Shown: positions 24,801 to 38,067, counted from the stretch's first letter. The stretch: 64,000 nucleotides of DNA from Pisaster brevispinus (GCA_023634235.1 JAMKCF010000144.1:50035-114034), one strand, 5' to 3'. The notes: generated from the sequence alone by a model not told the origin. Numbers and translations are program-made.

Positions 24801-25660
24801 AACTTTTTACAACTTTTGTTAGTTTTATATCAAATCATGCGAGTTTTCTCAACAAACAAACAACGACATACCCCATCCTTTGCTATTTGCGTAACCACCG
24901 CTCCCTCCTGGAAAGGTCTGCAACATCCACGGCAACCTGAAAGTTTAACAGATAACAGAAATTATACTTTGATTCGGATTTAAAGATTGACAGAAAAAAA
25001 AAACACGTCAAATTGTAACCTTTCGAGACGACGAGAAGACGACGTATAGAAGAGTTGAAACGGGTAAGCCTGTTACAAATTGAAGACACTTTCTCACTTC
25101 TGATGTCGATCTAGTTTCAAAGTGGTATTGATCGCGATGTCTCGAACCTCATTTGCCATTTGCGTTGATGTTTTTACAAGCCGACAACACAAATACTGCC
25201 ACATTATTCCCGTTTATAACACGATCATTTGCTTTTCAAACTTCCCCCTGAAGTCGGCGCCCACGATCTTGTAAGGAGGAAAACAGTAATTCCATAAAAT
25301 ACCCCCAACATTTTTTTCAACATGACAGAGTAGAAGCAGGATGCGTACTGTTAAAAAAAATGTTCGAAAGGGTGTTTACTTTAGTTAGACTTAAGCGGCG
25401 GGTTCAATAAATGGAAATAAGTGTATTTGATATAGTGTTTTAATAAGAGAATAGTCATAACACCCTTTTTCCGGGTCATTGTGAGTGTGACTGTTGGTTT
25501 AAATTTTTTCCAGACCTTCTAGGGGGACTTCAGAGGTAATCATATTTGAACTATGGCTGTATTATTTTGAAGTCGTCTGGGCTTTTATTCTCCCCGAATG
25601 CTTTCGTGCTTGACAAGTATTTCCAGATTGTCCTGTCTAATTTAAGTACAATCCCGTTAT
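21880..25660. other. Intergenic stretch rich in simple repeats, no supported gene
   Basis: Holds a poly-T tract (about 21881-21904), an (AAAC)n microsatellite (22321-22440), a poly-T tract near 23871-23889 and a poly-A tract near 24086-24112. Open frames over the AAAC repeat give low-complexity lysine/threonine/asparagine or cysteine/valine/leucine products and are rejected. Nothing else is recognisable. Confidence 0.5.
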
Positions 25661-25669
25661 TATGTGTTT

Positions 25670-26120
25670 CTAGAAAACTGAAAAGAATGCACTCTTACAC
25701 AAACCAAACGATGCACCATCCTTCAATGATATGTTGCTGTTGTTGGTGGTGGTGTTGTTAGTGGTGTTGTGACTATTTGTTATGTCGCTGTTGTTGTTTT
25801 TTGTTGCTATTTTTTATTTATTTATTTATTTTTTTTTATTGGGGGGGGGGTAAACAGAAGGATTGTAATGCATGAACTATTCCAAAAACCAATTATATTT
25901 ACGATCCCTTTATGATATGTTTCATGAAAACGAAACGGTTGGAATGAATGTACTCTTCCAAATAACCAATGATGTACTATCCCGTTCTGGTTTCTTGAAA
26001 ACTAAAGAATTGGAATGAATGTACTCTTTTAAAAACCAATGATGTACCATCGCTCCAGGAAACGTTTCACGAAAACTTTTTTTTAAAATTATTATTACAT
26101 ATATTCAATGACTAATAATG
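25670..26120 (+). repeat. Diverged copies of the 74-bp satellite family, interrupted by low-complexity DNA
   Basis: Units with TTTCTAGAAAACTGAAAAGAATGC (25670), TTTCATGAAAACGAAACGGTTGG (25920) and TTTCTTGAAAACTAAAGAATTGG (25991) follow the order of the 20.7-kb array. The last two are 71 bases apart. A GTTGTTG/T-rich and G-run segment (25735-25850) separates the first unit from the rest. Confidence 0.7.
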
Positions 26121-26682
26121 TACCATCACTCTTTTTCTTCTAAACTGGGTGTAAGAATGAATGTATGCTTATAATCGACCTTCATTTTGTTGTATATTTG
26201 TTTAGCTCTATGGCCTTAGCGTAACTTTCTCTTGTCGGTCCGCCTATGGTGACTCACTATTAACACAAGTTCTTGCTTATTGTTGTCATTGGTTCACAGC
26301 GTGGCAATTGCCACCAAGGATGCACGTATTGCGCTGAATAACTCTTTCAGTTGTGGCATTTGTATTGTATTGATAATCCCAGTTTCGGGTGTGGATTCCT
26401 ACATGTGGACACACAGAGTTTTGGTCGGAAAATATTGATTTGATTTCAAAGCGAAATAGCTTCGGGAAAAGGGTATTATTTTCCTGTGAATGAACCAGTT
26501 CAACGGTAAAAAAGAAAGTGCGGTACTGCAGTGGGTCCTACAGATAAGTCCAATTATTCAAGTTTTCGAGATTGTTGGAATGAACATTGATTCAATGTTT
26601 TCGAAAGAGGTTTTTTCGATAGTGCATCAATATACACAAATATTACATTGTTTTTGTTTAATATTAAAAAGCAGTTTTGGGG

Positions 26683-26850
26683 GTTGAACAAAGAGAAAGT
26701 TGACTAAGGCGAGATTTGAACCAAAGACCGGGGGTTTATTGTGCCGGCACTCTATACCAACTGAGAGCTATCTAGCCCTGACTGGTCTCCCTATTTTGTT
26801 ATTATCTTTGGTCAGGGTTTTCAGTCAGAAGCCATGTTTTCAGTCAGAAA
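26683..26850 (-). mobile_element. SINE with tRNA-like region
   Basis: On the minus strand it reads GGGCTAGATAGCTCTCAGTTGG, then TTTGGTTCAAATCTCGCC, which are A-box and B-box-like sequences. Flanking words GGTCTCCCTATTTTGT and CAGTCAGAAGCCAT are shared with the minus-strand copy at 40120-40350, showing that they belong to one family. It is truncated relative to that copy. Confidence 0.65.
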
Positions 26851-27620
26851 CACAAACACTATGATAAATACATAATAATGGAAACATTACTGAGAAATAC
26901 AAGGAAAACAAAGTTAACACAAATAAAGCATACAAAAAATCAAACATCAAATAACAAACAAATGGAATTCTTCTTCAAATGAACCCATAACCCTTTTGTG
27001 TCATAGAAGTAATAATGCATATTATTTAATGAACAACAAATATAAATATTCTAAATTCAGAAAAAGAAAAGGGTAAGAAAACAGAAAAAATGATTAAGTA
27101 ACACTTATCATTTATAGTCATCATGTATTTATTTCTTAATTTTATTATTATTTTTTTACTTTTTTATTTTCCCCTATTTTTAGAAATTGGTGTGCGACTT
27201 TAAAACATGTGGCAGTAATTGATGTCCTATTTCGGGCACTAGCACATTAAATTACCCGACTCGAAAGACTTACGGACCGCTAAGGAATGGCTCGCAAGAT
27301 ATAGCACATTCACCCAACAGACAACATGTCTTATTATGACGACCGTTTGACAGACGAAATTATAATATTCAATAGTTTGTCATAACTAATTCAAACGTGA
27401 TTTTGTTTGGATTTGTATAAACTGTTTAGGACGCTCAGCTTCTGAGTATGTTTTTGTTTGTAATATGTAGGGTTATTTGTTTGAAAATACGCTTAAAATT
27501 CCAGATAGACAAGAAGGTAAAAGAAGGTTTTTGTTTTCACTAAAAGATGACAAACGAAATTGGTGAAACTATCACTGGCTGTTTTGACAGTGAGTCTCTT
27601 GAAAACGACAGGATCGAGAG
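26851..27620. other. Intergenic stretch, no supported gene
   Basis: AT-rich with A and T tracts. I see no feature. Confidence 0.5.
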
Positions 27621-27624
27621 AAAA

Positions 27625-27765
27625 AAACAACAACAAACAAACAACAACCACAACAAAACAACAACAACACCAACTTCCAAACAAACAAATAAACAAATAC
27701 CCAAACAAACAAACAAATAACAACAACAACAACAACAACAGCAACGACAACAAGCAAACAACAAC
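27625..27765 (+). repeat. (CAA)n/(AAAC)n microsatellite
   Basis: Imperfect CAA triplets and AAAC tetramers. Frames open on both strands (asparagine/glutamine/threonine-rich or valine/leucine/cysteine-rich) are products of the repeat. Confidence 0.8.
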
Positions 27766-28306
27766 ATTGAGGTATGTTTTTCGTTTTAGATTGAAGTGCT
27801 CACGCATGTCATTTCATTGCATGTTAGATGATGTCTTGTAAATATGGGAGCCAGCTTGGTTTCACAATGTGGTGTTTTTAACTTTACCGGGATCTCAAAA
27901 ATGACACATCAGGTCAAAAATATTAATTTTCTCAGAGTCTCATCATCAGTTATTGCAGTCTTCGTTTCTCATGTTATACGATTCGGTGACACGATTAAAC
28001 AACATTTACAAGATAGTCGTGGACTGAGTAACTCTGTTTTGAACGTCTTGAAATGTCATTACTTTGTGACTTTGTATTTCATACGATGACATTTCTCGTG
28101 AGGATTGGTACTTGTATGACTTTTACAATCAGCAAGCTTTCAGATTAAAATGGTTCATGTTCTCCCAAATTGTGACAAATCAGGAACAGCGCTGTGTCGG
28201 CTTGAGTTGTTTGCAATGACAGTAAAAAAAAATTTTTTTTATTTTTTTTTTAATGTGATTGCCGCAATTATTATAAACGTGCATGAGAACCCTGGCTGAA
28301 CACCAG

Positions 28307-28371
28307 CCGTTGTTTTTGTTATTGCTGTTTGTGTTGTTTCTGTCGTTGCTGTTGCTGCTTCGTTTTATGTT

Positions 28372-28405
<34 letters not shown>

Positions 28406-28465
28406 TCGATGCTGTTGCTTTTGCTTTTGATGTTGTCGTTGCTGCTGCGGCTGCTGCTGTTAATG
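28307..28465 (+). repeat. (GTT/GCT)n imperfect microsatellite
   Basis: GCTGTTGCTG-type triplets for about 160 bases. They produce a leucine-rich frame on plus and a serine/asparagine-rich frame on minus; neither has other protein features, so neither is called. Confidence 0.8.
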
Positions 28466-28869
28466 TTGGTGACATTGCTATTGATCCAAACAGTGATACC
28501 AGTCATGTGGGATAAGAATTATCTCGTAGAATCCAGCACTTACGGCTCAAGTGTTATTATTTACCATCTGACGTTAGTTATCAACAATAAGACTCGCTCG
28601 CCGCTCAGTGACGTCGCCACAGACAAGTGAGACTAGCAGGCATTGTCTGATGTGGGGAGAAAAACACTCACCGAGTGGAATGGTTAATAGATTGTATTCC
28701 TGAATTGAAGCTTACACACGAGTGTTCAAGGTTGATTCAATTTCAATAATATTACTTGTGAACTTTATATGAATTTAATTTAAGTGTTCTGTCCTGTAAT
28801 TCAAACCTAATGTTTAATTCCACTGGTTAAATGCGCGACATTATTTAAGCTGGAAGGTACATCGATCAG

Positions 28870-29140
28870 TTTTTGGAGGGGGTCCATTCATTCCAATCCT
28901 CTGGTTTTAAAGAAGTGTCATTAATGAATATTATTAGTTTGTGTAAGAGTGCTTTTGTTCCGATTCTCTAGTCTTCATAAATTTTCACAAATGGATGGTA
29001 CCTGATTGATTTATGAATGGTACATTCATTGCAATCCTCTAGTTTTCAAGAAACCCATGACATTATGATTGTCCGTCCTTGGTTTTGTAAGAGTACAATT
29101 CATTCCAATCCTATACATTTAAAAAAAAAAAACATTTCCT
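28870..29140 (-). repeat. Copies of the 74-bp satellite family, reverse orientation
   Basis: Plus strand reads CATTCATTCCAATCCTCTGG, then CATTGCAATCCTCTAGTTTTCAAGAAACC, then ATTCATTCCAATCC. These are the reverse complement of the 20.7-kb unit. Copies are diverged and of uneven spacing. Confidence 0.65.
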
Positions 29141-32100
29141 AAAGAGATGGTACAAGAATGACGTGTTGGTGTAGGTTTTTTGTTATTTGAGATGTGAAAC
29201 AGTGCATCGTTTGCTTGGGGTTTAGTTTTTCGTTCATTCATAAAAAAAAAATAATAATAACATTGCGAGACTCGGCGTCAATACAGTCTGGTGCCTTGAC
29301 AAACGTATACTTGTATCTAGACTTGGTATCTGACCAGATCTGACCATGTCGCACTATGGGAAGTTTCTGCCACATTGCCCTGCAGCAAAAATGTCACATT
29401 TTCCACGGCCAAAAATAATGTACAGGTTTATAGTTGCGAGTAGAAACGACCCCCAACGGCTTAAAATCTATAAAACTCAAATCTCTCCAACCTTTTCTTC
29501 TAGTTCACGACCTTAAGCTATCCTTCCTACCCATCCTTTTTAAAACAGACTTCAAAACCATGTTTTAATCAATAATGGTTTGATTTTTTTATTTTTTTTA
29601 CCCCATCTTTCAAAGATATTAAAAGTTAAAATCCGCATAGCTTGACGTGACTGTAAAAAGCTTTCCGTAGAAGACCCACAAGCAGAAGTAATTGCACCCT
29701 AAGCACACAGGTGTCACAAGTGGGAGTTTTTCTTCTCTCTCTCTCTCTCTCTTTTTTCTCTTTTTTTATTGAAACAAGTTAAACCTGTCTGATTTTATTG
29801 ACGTTGACAATGCAATAATGTAAGAACGCTACCTGTGTATGTGGTTTGTTTAATACACAGAACAATCCATCCATTTTAAAACGGTTGGAAACTGATAAAA
29901 CCTAGCAGACCGTGAATATTCTTAGGAAATGAAGAGGGAAAGTATGAAATTAATTCCCGGAAAGTTGTGTTCAGTAACCATGACTTGCTGTTAGTTCACC
30001 GATTGCATTATGGGGAAGGGGGTCGATCTTCTCAGAGTTGTGTCGCAGCGTATGAGTGTGCTTAGTATATAAGTTCGTACTTAGCGGAAAAAATTTAACG
30101 AGTCAATGCCGTCTGTTGTTCATTATTCGTCCAACAAGTGTTTTACTCCTATTTTACAATTAGGTGAAATGCCGTGACAAGACAAACGCAAAACAAAGAA
30201 GAACATAAAAAAGGTTAACTATTATCACAGTTGCGTCAAACCCAAATAAAGCATCGACTAAAAAGGCATGCCAATCCTCCCAAATACTGTTAAAAAAATT
30301 AATAGTAACTTTGCACTGACTTCTAGTAACATTATATTTTAACCATAAAACCGTTTTAGTAAAATAGCTCAAATCAACCAAAAGAAAGGGAGGGAGAAGA
30401 TAAGGGGGAGTAACCGACTTAATTCTAATAAAAATAAAATATAAGTAAGGTAGAACAGAAATATATTAGAACCATAAACTGTGGGACTGGATTTTTAACG
30501 TAACTACAGATATTAAAACCTCAAAAAGCAAAAAACTAAAAAGTAAATTAATCAAATATAAAGACAGCTTCATTAGATATGCCAATTAGTTTCTTCTGTG
30601 GAAAATTTTTCGTGAGTGAGCAATCGAACCTTCTTTGTCCTTGGAAGAGTCACAAACCTCACGATAAAAATAAATGGTGTAAAAAAATCACCGTGTACGA
30701 TGACGTCACATTTCAAATAAATTGTTTGTACTTGTTTGGTTCAGAGAATGGTGAGTTCAATCCTGAATTTTGAGAAATTCAATCAAAACGGCATTGGATT
30801 TGACCTTTTGACATGTAAACAAAAAACAATTCTTTGGAATGTTCAGGCCCATTTGTTTTTGTTGTTCACTGACGTCACATTTCAAATTTGCTTTGGAAGA
30901 GTATCCAGACAAAAACATGACATTATAAACTGTATTTGTAAGGCTAATAGAGAAATCTAATTTTTCCCACATTTATGATGAGGACTCCATGTTTTGAAAA
31001 ATTGAGTGCATAACAAAACTAAATGTTGGCCTTACAGCCCCTCGTTAGTCTTTTACACACACTTCAACAGCATCAAACGACGGCAAAACCAATCACCCAA
31101 AGGGGGTTTAAAAAAGAAGAAGATAAATCAGGTACTAGGTGGATAAACTAAAAAGAAGAGTTCAAGGTTACAAAACACTTGACTGAAGCTCTTGCTTCAC
31201 TGGTCGAACAGGAGGACAAAATGCAATTTTCATCCCTTTGGGTGAATACAAAAAAAAAAGTCGGTGCGGTTCAAACACGTAGTTAAATGATCCGTGACGA
31301 TTGCGAACGAGTGTAAGAATTGTACAGTACTGTTTTGATTGGTGTGAGTGTGTGCGGGGGGGGGGGGGGGGCTTTTTTTCGCTTATTAAAAAGTCAGTAT
31401 TTTCCAGTTATGTCTGAAATATCAATCATCAAAATAACTGAATTGTGGCAATGCGTTTTACCTCCACCCCTGTCGTTAAGATTCTGGTCGTGGAATATCG
31501 GAAGTGGGTTGGGTTGAAGAGAAATGGGGTGGAGGGGTGGGAGGAAAGGGGTGGAGGGGTGGGAGGAAAGGGGGTGGGAGGGATTGGGGGAGTTTAAAAC
31601 AAAGACATGTTTGTTATCAGAACGTACCAAACTTGTCTCCTAGAAAAATAAATGTAATCAAACCACACTACCAAAATAACAGTTTCAGTTTATATAAATC
31701 AACTTATTAATCTTACTGGCTTGCTTTTTTCATATCGGTTGTTTTTCTGGCGAGTCATTGTTTATTTAAGTTTAGTTTTAAAACATTCTGTCAATGTCCC
31801 TTTGCAAATGTGAAGTTGATGTTTGCAATTTCGCTTCTATTTTTGGGATTGGAAAACATCCAGTATTAAAAACCGTATTGTAATGTATTCAATTTTTTAT
31901 TTGATATGCATTTTTTTTTTAATCGGAATTAAGCTCATTTTGGGTTCAGATAAAGGTTTACTACCGAAAAAGGATGTCATAAAAATTATTTGTTGAGAGA
32001 AAGGATTGCTACCGAAAACTAAACAAACACAATTCCCTTTGACTCTTTGCCCTGCCTCTGTAAAAATTCACCCTCTCAACTTACTGCACCAGCGAAAATT

Positions 32101-33000
32101 CTTACTTTTGCTCTGGTGAAAAAAAAATTGGGCATCCATAGAAGAAATCTCCTTCCATTTCGAAAAAAACCCAAACAAAACCCACAAGAAACCATAACCA
32201 GCATTTTGGTTAAAGAAAAACATTTGCCAAGCCCTAGCACCGAACCCTTGATACCTCTAGATTTCCTAATCATTGCCGAGTAAACACACGTTTGTTCCTC
32301 TCCCCCCCCCCCTTTTTTTTATAGTTTATAATCAGCACGCCATGCCTGTCTGCCTTCCACTCATTTGATTACGGTCGAAAGTCACGGTCGGTATAGTTGC
32401 ATTCATACATATGCAAACCGGAGTTGATAACAGAGTTAGTAAGAAGAAAAGAAAGAAAAAAACACCTGTTGTCATAAATCACGTCAAATTAATTATCTAA
32501 GATGTGGTTATTTACCGGGACTAATTGTTTTCTGAAGACAAAATGATTGGTATTATTATCAAAACAATGTCATTTATTTACGACCATATATATTGTACAG
32601 TGGCGTTCCACGGCCGAGCGGTCTAACTTTGAACTCCAATTATGGTTGCTCAAGATTGCATTAAGCTCAATGTACAAAAATAATCATAGTTTTCGCTTGA
32701 AAAGGGCCCTATATCAAGGTTATCATTTTCAGCCTTAACATTAGCTTCAATTTGAAAGATGCTTATATTATTAATACCAGTATCAATCTGAACTACTTTC
32801 AACATTAAGACATTTGAATTTGATGACACCCAAAGTCAGTTTTATTTTGTTTTTATTTCTATAAAAAAAACAAATAATATATAGATATAGTGACCTATAT
32901 TACATGTTCTTGGTACTGTATTTCTTGTCTTGTGTTCAGTTTGCAACAACCGTTATTCATCAGTAAATAATAACAGGCCTCATACCGGGGAAAAAATTGG
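29141..33000. other. Intergenic stretch, no supported gene
   Basis: Includes a (CT)n tract near 29735-29752, two copies of TGACGTCACATTTCAAAT (about 30701 and 30871), a G run at about 31356-31370, and a G-rich minisatellite (31525-31592, listed separately). The two CRE-containing words are 170 bases apart within a loosely repeated context and may be repeat-borne. No gene is supported. Confidence 0.5.
31525..31592 (+). repeat. G-rich minisatellite, possible G-quadruplex
   Basis: Direct repeats of GGGGTGGAGGGGTGGGAGGA give many runs of three or more G within 68 bases on the plus strand, the pattern expected to allow G-quadruplex folding. A nearby uninterrupted G run lies at 31356-31370. Confidence 0.7.
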
Positions 33001-33004
33001 CCCT

Positions 33005-33540
33005 TGATACTCGAAGTTCGGACTCAACCCTCGTGCTTCGAGACTCGGACTCAACTCTTGAGACTCGAGACTTAGACTCAACCTTGTGACTCGAGACCTG
33101 GACTCAACCCTCGTGACTCGAGACTCGGACTCAACCTTGTGACTCGAGGCTCGGACTCAACCTTGTGACTCGAGACTTGGACTCGACATTGTGACTCGAG
33201 GCTCAGACTCAACCTTGTGACTCGAGACTTGGACTCGACATTGTGACTCGAGGCTCAGACTCAACCTTGTGACTCAATGCTCGGACTCAACCTTGTATCT
33301 CAAGGCTCGGACTTAACCTTGTGACTCAAGGCTCGGACTCAACCTTGTGACTCAAGGCTCGGACTCAACCTTGTGACTCGAGACTCAGACTCAACTTTGT
33401 GGTTCGAGATTCGGACTCAATCTTGTGACTCGAGACTCAGACTCAACTTTGTGGTTCGAGATTCGGACTCAATCTTGTGACTCGAGACTCGGACTCAACC
33501 CATGTGACTCGTGGCTCGGGTTCAGATTCGAGGGCTAAAG
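33005..33540 (+). repeat. 26-bp minisatellite (GACTCGAGACTCGGACTCAA type)
   Basis: About 20 copies of a 26-base unit, GACTCGAGACTTGGACTCGA followed by CATTGT or CCTTGT. The unit is itself built from a shorter GACTCGAG/GACTCGGA half-repeat. Several 52-base doublets (AGACTTGG...AGGCTCAG) are exact copies, so two-unit blocks expanded recently. Confidence 0.9.
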
Positions 33541-35820
33541 ACCCGAGTTAAGACTGCAAACAGGTGTAACCTTAAAACAATAACAAAATCGAAATAATTG
33601 ATATCTGAGAATTGTAACCCAAACGATCGATTTGATGACTATAAAATTTCCTAAAGAAAAACACTCGCTTCCTGGAAAACACAAAGTAAACCCACCACTT
33701 ATAATATTCGAGCAAACATTCAACGGCTTTTCTTTTCTCTCTTCTTTTTTTTATAACCTCCTCAAATGTGACCTTCAAATTTTTAAATATTGATACTAAA
33801 CTAGACCTTTCGGGCCCGGTGTTTTTCTGTTCTAATCTATGGATCAATTTTAGAGGGAAGCACAACTGAAGCGAGTAATTCCCTAATGTCCAAATTGTAT
33901 ATTATTAATTATCGTCTGAATTTTTCATAATTCTGGAAGGACAACAGAAGAGAAGGGAAACTACAGATAGTTCTGGTGCCAGTTCAATTGCATCATTTAA
34001 AGATTAAGTGTCTGGTACACGGCCATGAGTACCTAATAGCAAAGTTAACTGTTTTCGGCAGATGAGCCAATTTAACCCTTAAGTTAGGGCTGGTAACGCT
34101 AATTCATGGCACATGTTATTTATTTCACTGCTTTCTCCTAAGTGCATTGCCCTGGGGGAGTCAAAATCATCGATACCCTACACTGATCTACACAGTACCT
34201 AATATGGGGTGAGGTCTTAGAGTTATGTGATTTTTCTTGAGAGGCTGAAGAAAAAAGAAAGTTTAATATTAATAAAATGGTTTCTGGGGTATACACTCGA
34301 TCGTTACAATCAATGGAAAAGTCATGCTGCTCTGTTGGAATTCACTAACAAAATCATACAATTGAATAAACCTGTTAAAAAGAAATGGTTTATATTTCCT
34401 ACTACATGTATGTTCCCTGCCACAGTTATTGGTTTTACAAATTGTTCACAACTTCCTGACAAGTTAGATGTAATTTGTCATCAAAAATCTGCCTCTAAAA
34501 TGATTGTTTAATGTCAAGCCTGATGAGTGGAGTACGAATGCTATTTTCAGATGATTTCGCAATTACGCGGGGCACGACAGATGTTTCGGCGTGTCTAGTT
34601 ATTATTACTTTATCAAATACCATCTGTCTCGAGTAAAACAATTACACGTAGATTGTGAACAAAAGTTCTTTGGACGTAGTTTAAGAACTGATTAAAAAAA
34701 CATAAAATATCTCCATAATACAAACAGTTAAAGTGACTTCATAATATTTGTGAATGATTGTTGCTGGCACACCTGGACCAGTAAGTGTTGTTGTTGTTGT
34801 TGTCCTATTATTAGTATGTATTGATTTACCTTGGCCTACACCATAAAAACTCCCGGTTCAGAATTGACTACGATTTCGGGTCGGGAGGGGGGGGGGCTGA
34901 TGTTTGACGCGGTAACTGGTAAAAAAAAAACGAATTAAGCTCTAATTCTGCGTCAGTTTAACCATTTTCAGTCGGTTCATTCCCTTATAAATTATTGTTT
35001 CACCTTTTCTGTCACGTTTTGTGTTGTGTTGTAATTTATTTTAAAACTATCGGCCCTATCTGTCTAAAGCGTACATGCCGAAAACGCCGTGCAGCCACTT
35101 AAATAAGAAAAGCTCGTTTTTATCGAGGACGTACACCAAAACTCTCAAGATTATTTAACAGTAGTCCTGCATAGCGTGTCTGTGCCTCATTGCTCCTACA
35201 TAAGAGCGTATGTTTTTCTATGAGATTGTCTCCACTGTATAAATGAATAAAATTAACTCCCAATAGAAAACTTAATTTTGCTCCCGAAAACAGTTCTTCC
35301 TGTGACACCTCATCGCAGATGTAATTCACCCCTTCCATGTGTAAATTAAATAAGTGACATTTTCATAATCAAACGCTAATCCAAATTAAATTCAATCCAA
35401 ATAAACAGTTTCAAAACGTTGTGATTTATGCCCGGTGTTAAGCATGTGAATAGTGGCTATTTCCATGTAAATTAAAATGAAGGCCGGGATATATAAAAAA
35501 GAAACCATAAAGACGAATATATTATGGTTCTCGTAATTGTTCAATTGGAGTAGAATTTTAGCGGAGGCACTGTCGACAGAAATAAACGTTCGGCTTTGTT
35601 TTAGGTTAGTGTCCTTGATTTGAGACGATTAATATTACATAAAGTAAACAATGATATACCTCGCTATAATGGTATAAACATCATTGCTTAGACAATGTCA
35701 ATAATAACATTTTTGGGAACATACAGATCAATTTCCTTCCTTCCGTTTTCAAATGTTGCTGCTCGTCATGTTTTAATGAAGGCCTTTGTGACGAAATTTT
35801 TATATTATTTGTTTTTACTA
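33541..35820. other. Intergenic stretch, no supported gene
   Basis: AT-rich. Two frames were considered. One at 34227-34511 (plus) has a faint LINE-like segment (SHAALLEFTNKI) but nothing else. One at 35120-35338 (minus) has balanced composition but no splice signals or recognisable domain. Neither is called. Confidence 0.45.
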
Positions 35821-35822
35821 AT

Positions 35823-35823
<1 letters not shown>

Positions 35824-35859
<36 letters not shown>
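35824..35859 (+). repeat. (ATCT)9 microsatellite
   Basis: Nine perfect tetranucleotide repeats. Confidence 0.95.
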
Positions 35860-36479
35860 ATAAAGTCCCACTTATATGAACACAAATATAATAAAATAAT
35901 TGTAAGTATCTCTTTGTCGACAGTAATTTTGTTTTAATTAGGCGTTTGCCAAAGACCCGAAGAGAATCTATTTCCACGTTCTGTGAAGAACAAATTATCG
36001 AGCGTAGATTTTAAATAGTTTAATACAAATTGTTTTGTTTCTTTGAAATACAGAAGTAATACATCAACCTAAAAAATAAGGGGGGGGGGAGGAAACAAAA
36101 TCAAAATTCGCTGTCTCAGTTGTTGATTTGTTTCTTGTTCTTCTTTTTATTCTTCTTTTTTTCATGTAGTAATTGAATGGTTTAATTTGATGTATGAATT
36201 TTTGTATTTTTTTTTTTTTTATACAGGTATTCATTCCTTGATAACATTGTTTAAACGCCATTTCAATTTTGCAAACGGCCAGACGTTTCCGTTTCAGAAC
36301 ACCTAAGAACGTCCGCTCTTCAAAAGGTAAAGACCTTTTAAATCATTTTGTCAAAATCATGCCATGTATTTTAAAAGGGCCGTGTCGTCATGATCAAAGC
36401 AGGCCTGTGGCTGTCCAACGAATTACGAACACTAACCCAACTATTGCACGCGTGCGTCTTCCATTCGTACATCTGTAGC

Positions 36480-37060
36480 GAGAGCATGGTGGATATACAA
36501 TCTAGTGTGGATTGCAGTAACGCCATGCCATGTACATGGGTAGGTTTCGAAATTTAGCATGGTGGAGATACAATCTAGTAAGGTTTGTGGTAACACCATC
36601 AGTAGGATTCGAAACTTTGCATGGTGGAGATACAATCTAGTGAGGTTTGCGATAACACTATGTACATGAGTATAGGGTTTGAAATTTTGCATGGTGGAGA
36701 TACAATCTAGTGAGGTTTGCGGTAATACCATGTACATGAGTAGGATTTGAAACTTTGCATGGTGGAGATACAATCTAGTGAGGTTTACGGAACACCATAA
36801 GTAGGATTCGAAACTTTGGATGGTGGAGATACTATCTAGTGAGGTTTACGGTAACACCGTGTACATCAGGAGGAATTGAAACTTTGCATGGTGGAGATAC
36901 AATCTAGTGAGGTTTGCAGTAACACCGTGTACATAAGGAGGAATTAAAACTTTATGGTGGGGGTTCAATCAAGTAAGGTTTGCAGTAACGCGTACATGTG
37001 TAGGATTTGAAACTGGCTGGCGGAGGTACAATCTAGTCAGATTTGCAGTAACTGTTTGAT
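36480..37060 (+). repeat. 61-70-bp tandem array, about 9 copies
   Basis: The word GGTGGAGATACAATCTAGT recurs at about 36561, 36623, 36693, 36761, 36822 and 36890, with weaker copies on either side. Spacing alternates between about 62 and about 69 bases, depending on whether a TGTACATGAG insert is present in the unit, so two unit subtypes are interspersed. The minus-strand frame at 36441-36773 that reads through it is a repeat artefact. Confidence 0.9.
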
Positions 37061-38025
37061 GTCGTTTGAAAGCTCTGTCCGAAAGGAACAATTCATTTGG
37101 TGGAATTCTGTTGCGATTGAAGCCTAGGTTTTACCGAACATTTTAGCATAGATTTTCTGCAATGTGTATGTTATTTCATTTATGTTTTTCGGCTGATTTG
37201 TAAGCTCGGCCTATAAGGGGCACAGACGTCATACTTATTTAACAAAATGAACAAAATAGTAATAAAATAACAATAACAATGAAAAAGGGTAAAGCGTAAG
37301 GACAATAGAGGACTACATTAAAACATATATATGAAGCCCTTCTTGTCTCAAATTAGTTAGAAACTTGTTTGCCACTTCATGTCATCTAGCGCCAAATATT
37401 TTTATTATATTTATTTATCCCCCCCCCCCCCCCTCTGTCAATGGACCAAATAACTCGCTACCCACACCTATAACTTCCAGGGGCAATTAAAGTTTTAATT
37501 GAAACGAAAAATCGACAAGAGCGAGATAGCAACTGGGGCTTATTACCCACACTTGAATCAATTCACACAAAATTGCCCAGACGGCAAAACCTTCCCAAGC
37601 AATCGGTTAAAACAAAACAAAAAACAAGCTAAATTGCGCCGTTGTTCATTTCGATAATGACAATTGCCAACGGAGCCACTGAGAAAAAGAAAGAAAGAAA
37701 TAGACTAATTGACGCTACGGCAATGAAATGCCTGGTACCGTTTTTTTAAAACAATCAAAGTCGATGGGGTGGGTGGGGGGGGGGGACTCTAAATAAATCA
37801 ACATTTCAATTCACACAAGTTGTCATCTGTGTGTATATGAACGTAGGCATTCCCTGATGAAGAAAATGAATTCCACACACCGCTCCCAAAGTTCAGACCT
37901 CTAGGGAAAACGCTTTTATACTGATTTGTGTTGGCCTAACTTGATTATCGTAAAACCCTTTGCCGAAACGCCGGTGTATATTTGACTACATAGTGCTCTA
38001 ATAGCCTGCCAAGGGGGGTTGGCAC
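37061..38025. other. Intergenic stretch, no supported gene
   Basis: Contains a C run (37420-37433) and a G run near 37774-37783. The part at 37490-37690 has a balanced composition and is free of simple repeats. It might be conserved non-coding DNA, but nothing in the window tests that. Confidence 0.35.
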
Positions 38026-38067
38026 ACAGCCTATTGTATTAACACGATTGGTGGCAGACAATTACTT

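Noticed and set aside
28283..28630. Leucine-rich frame of 115 codons
   Set aside because: It is a translation of GTT/GCT triplet repeats; the opposite strand is open as well.
33005..33540. CRISPR-like regular array
   Set aside because: The units are contiguous tandem repeats without unique spacers, and the genome is eukaryotic.
34227..34511. Possible LINE reverse transcriptase fragment (SHAALLEFTNKI)
   Set aside because: Only one short stretch resembles the family; the rest does not fit, so the resemblance is likely chance.
35120..35338. 72-codon minus frame with balanced composition
   Set aside because: No splice signals on either side and no recognisable family, so it may be chance.
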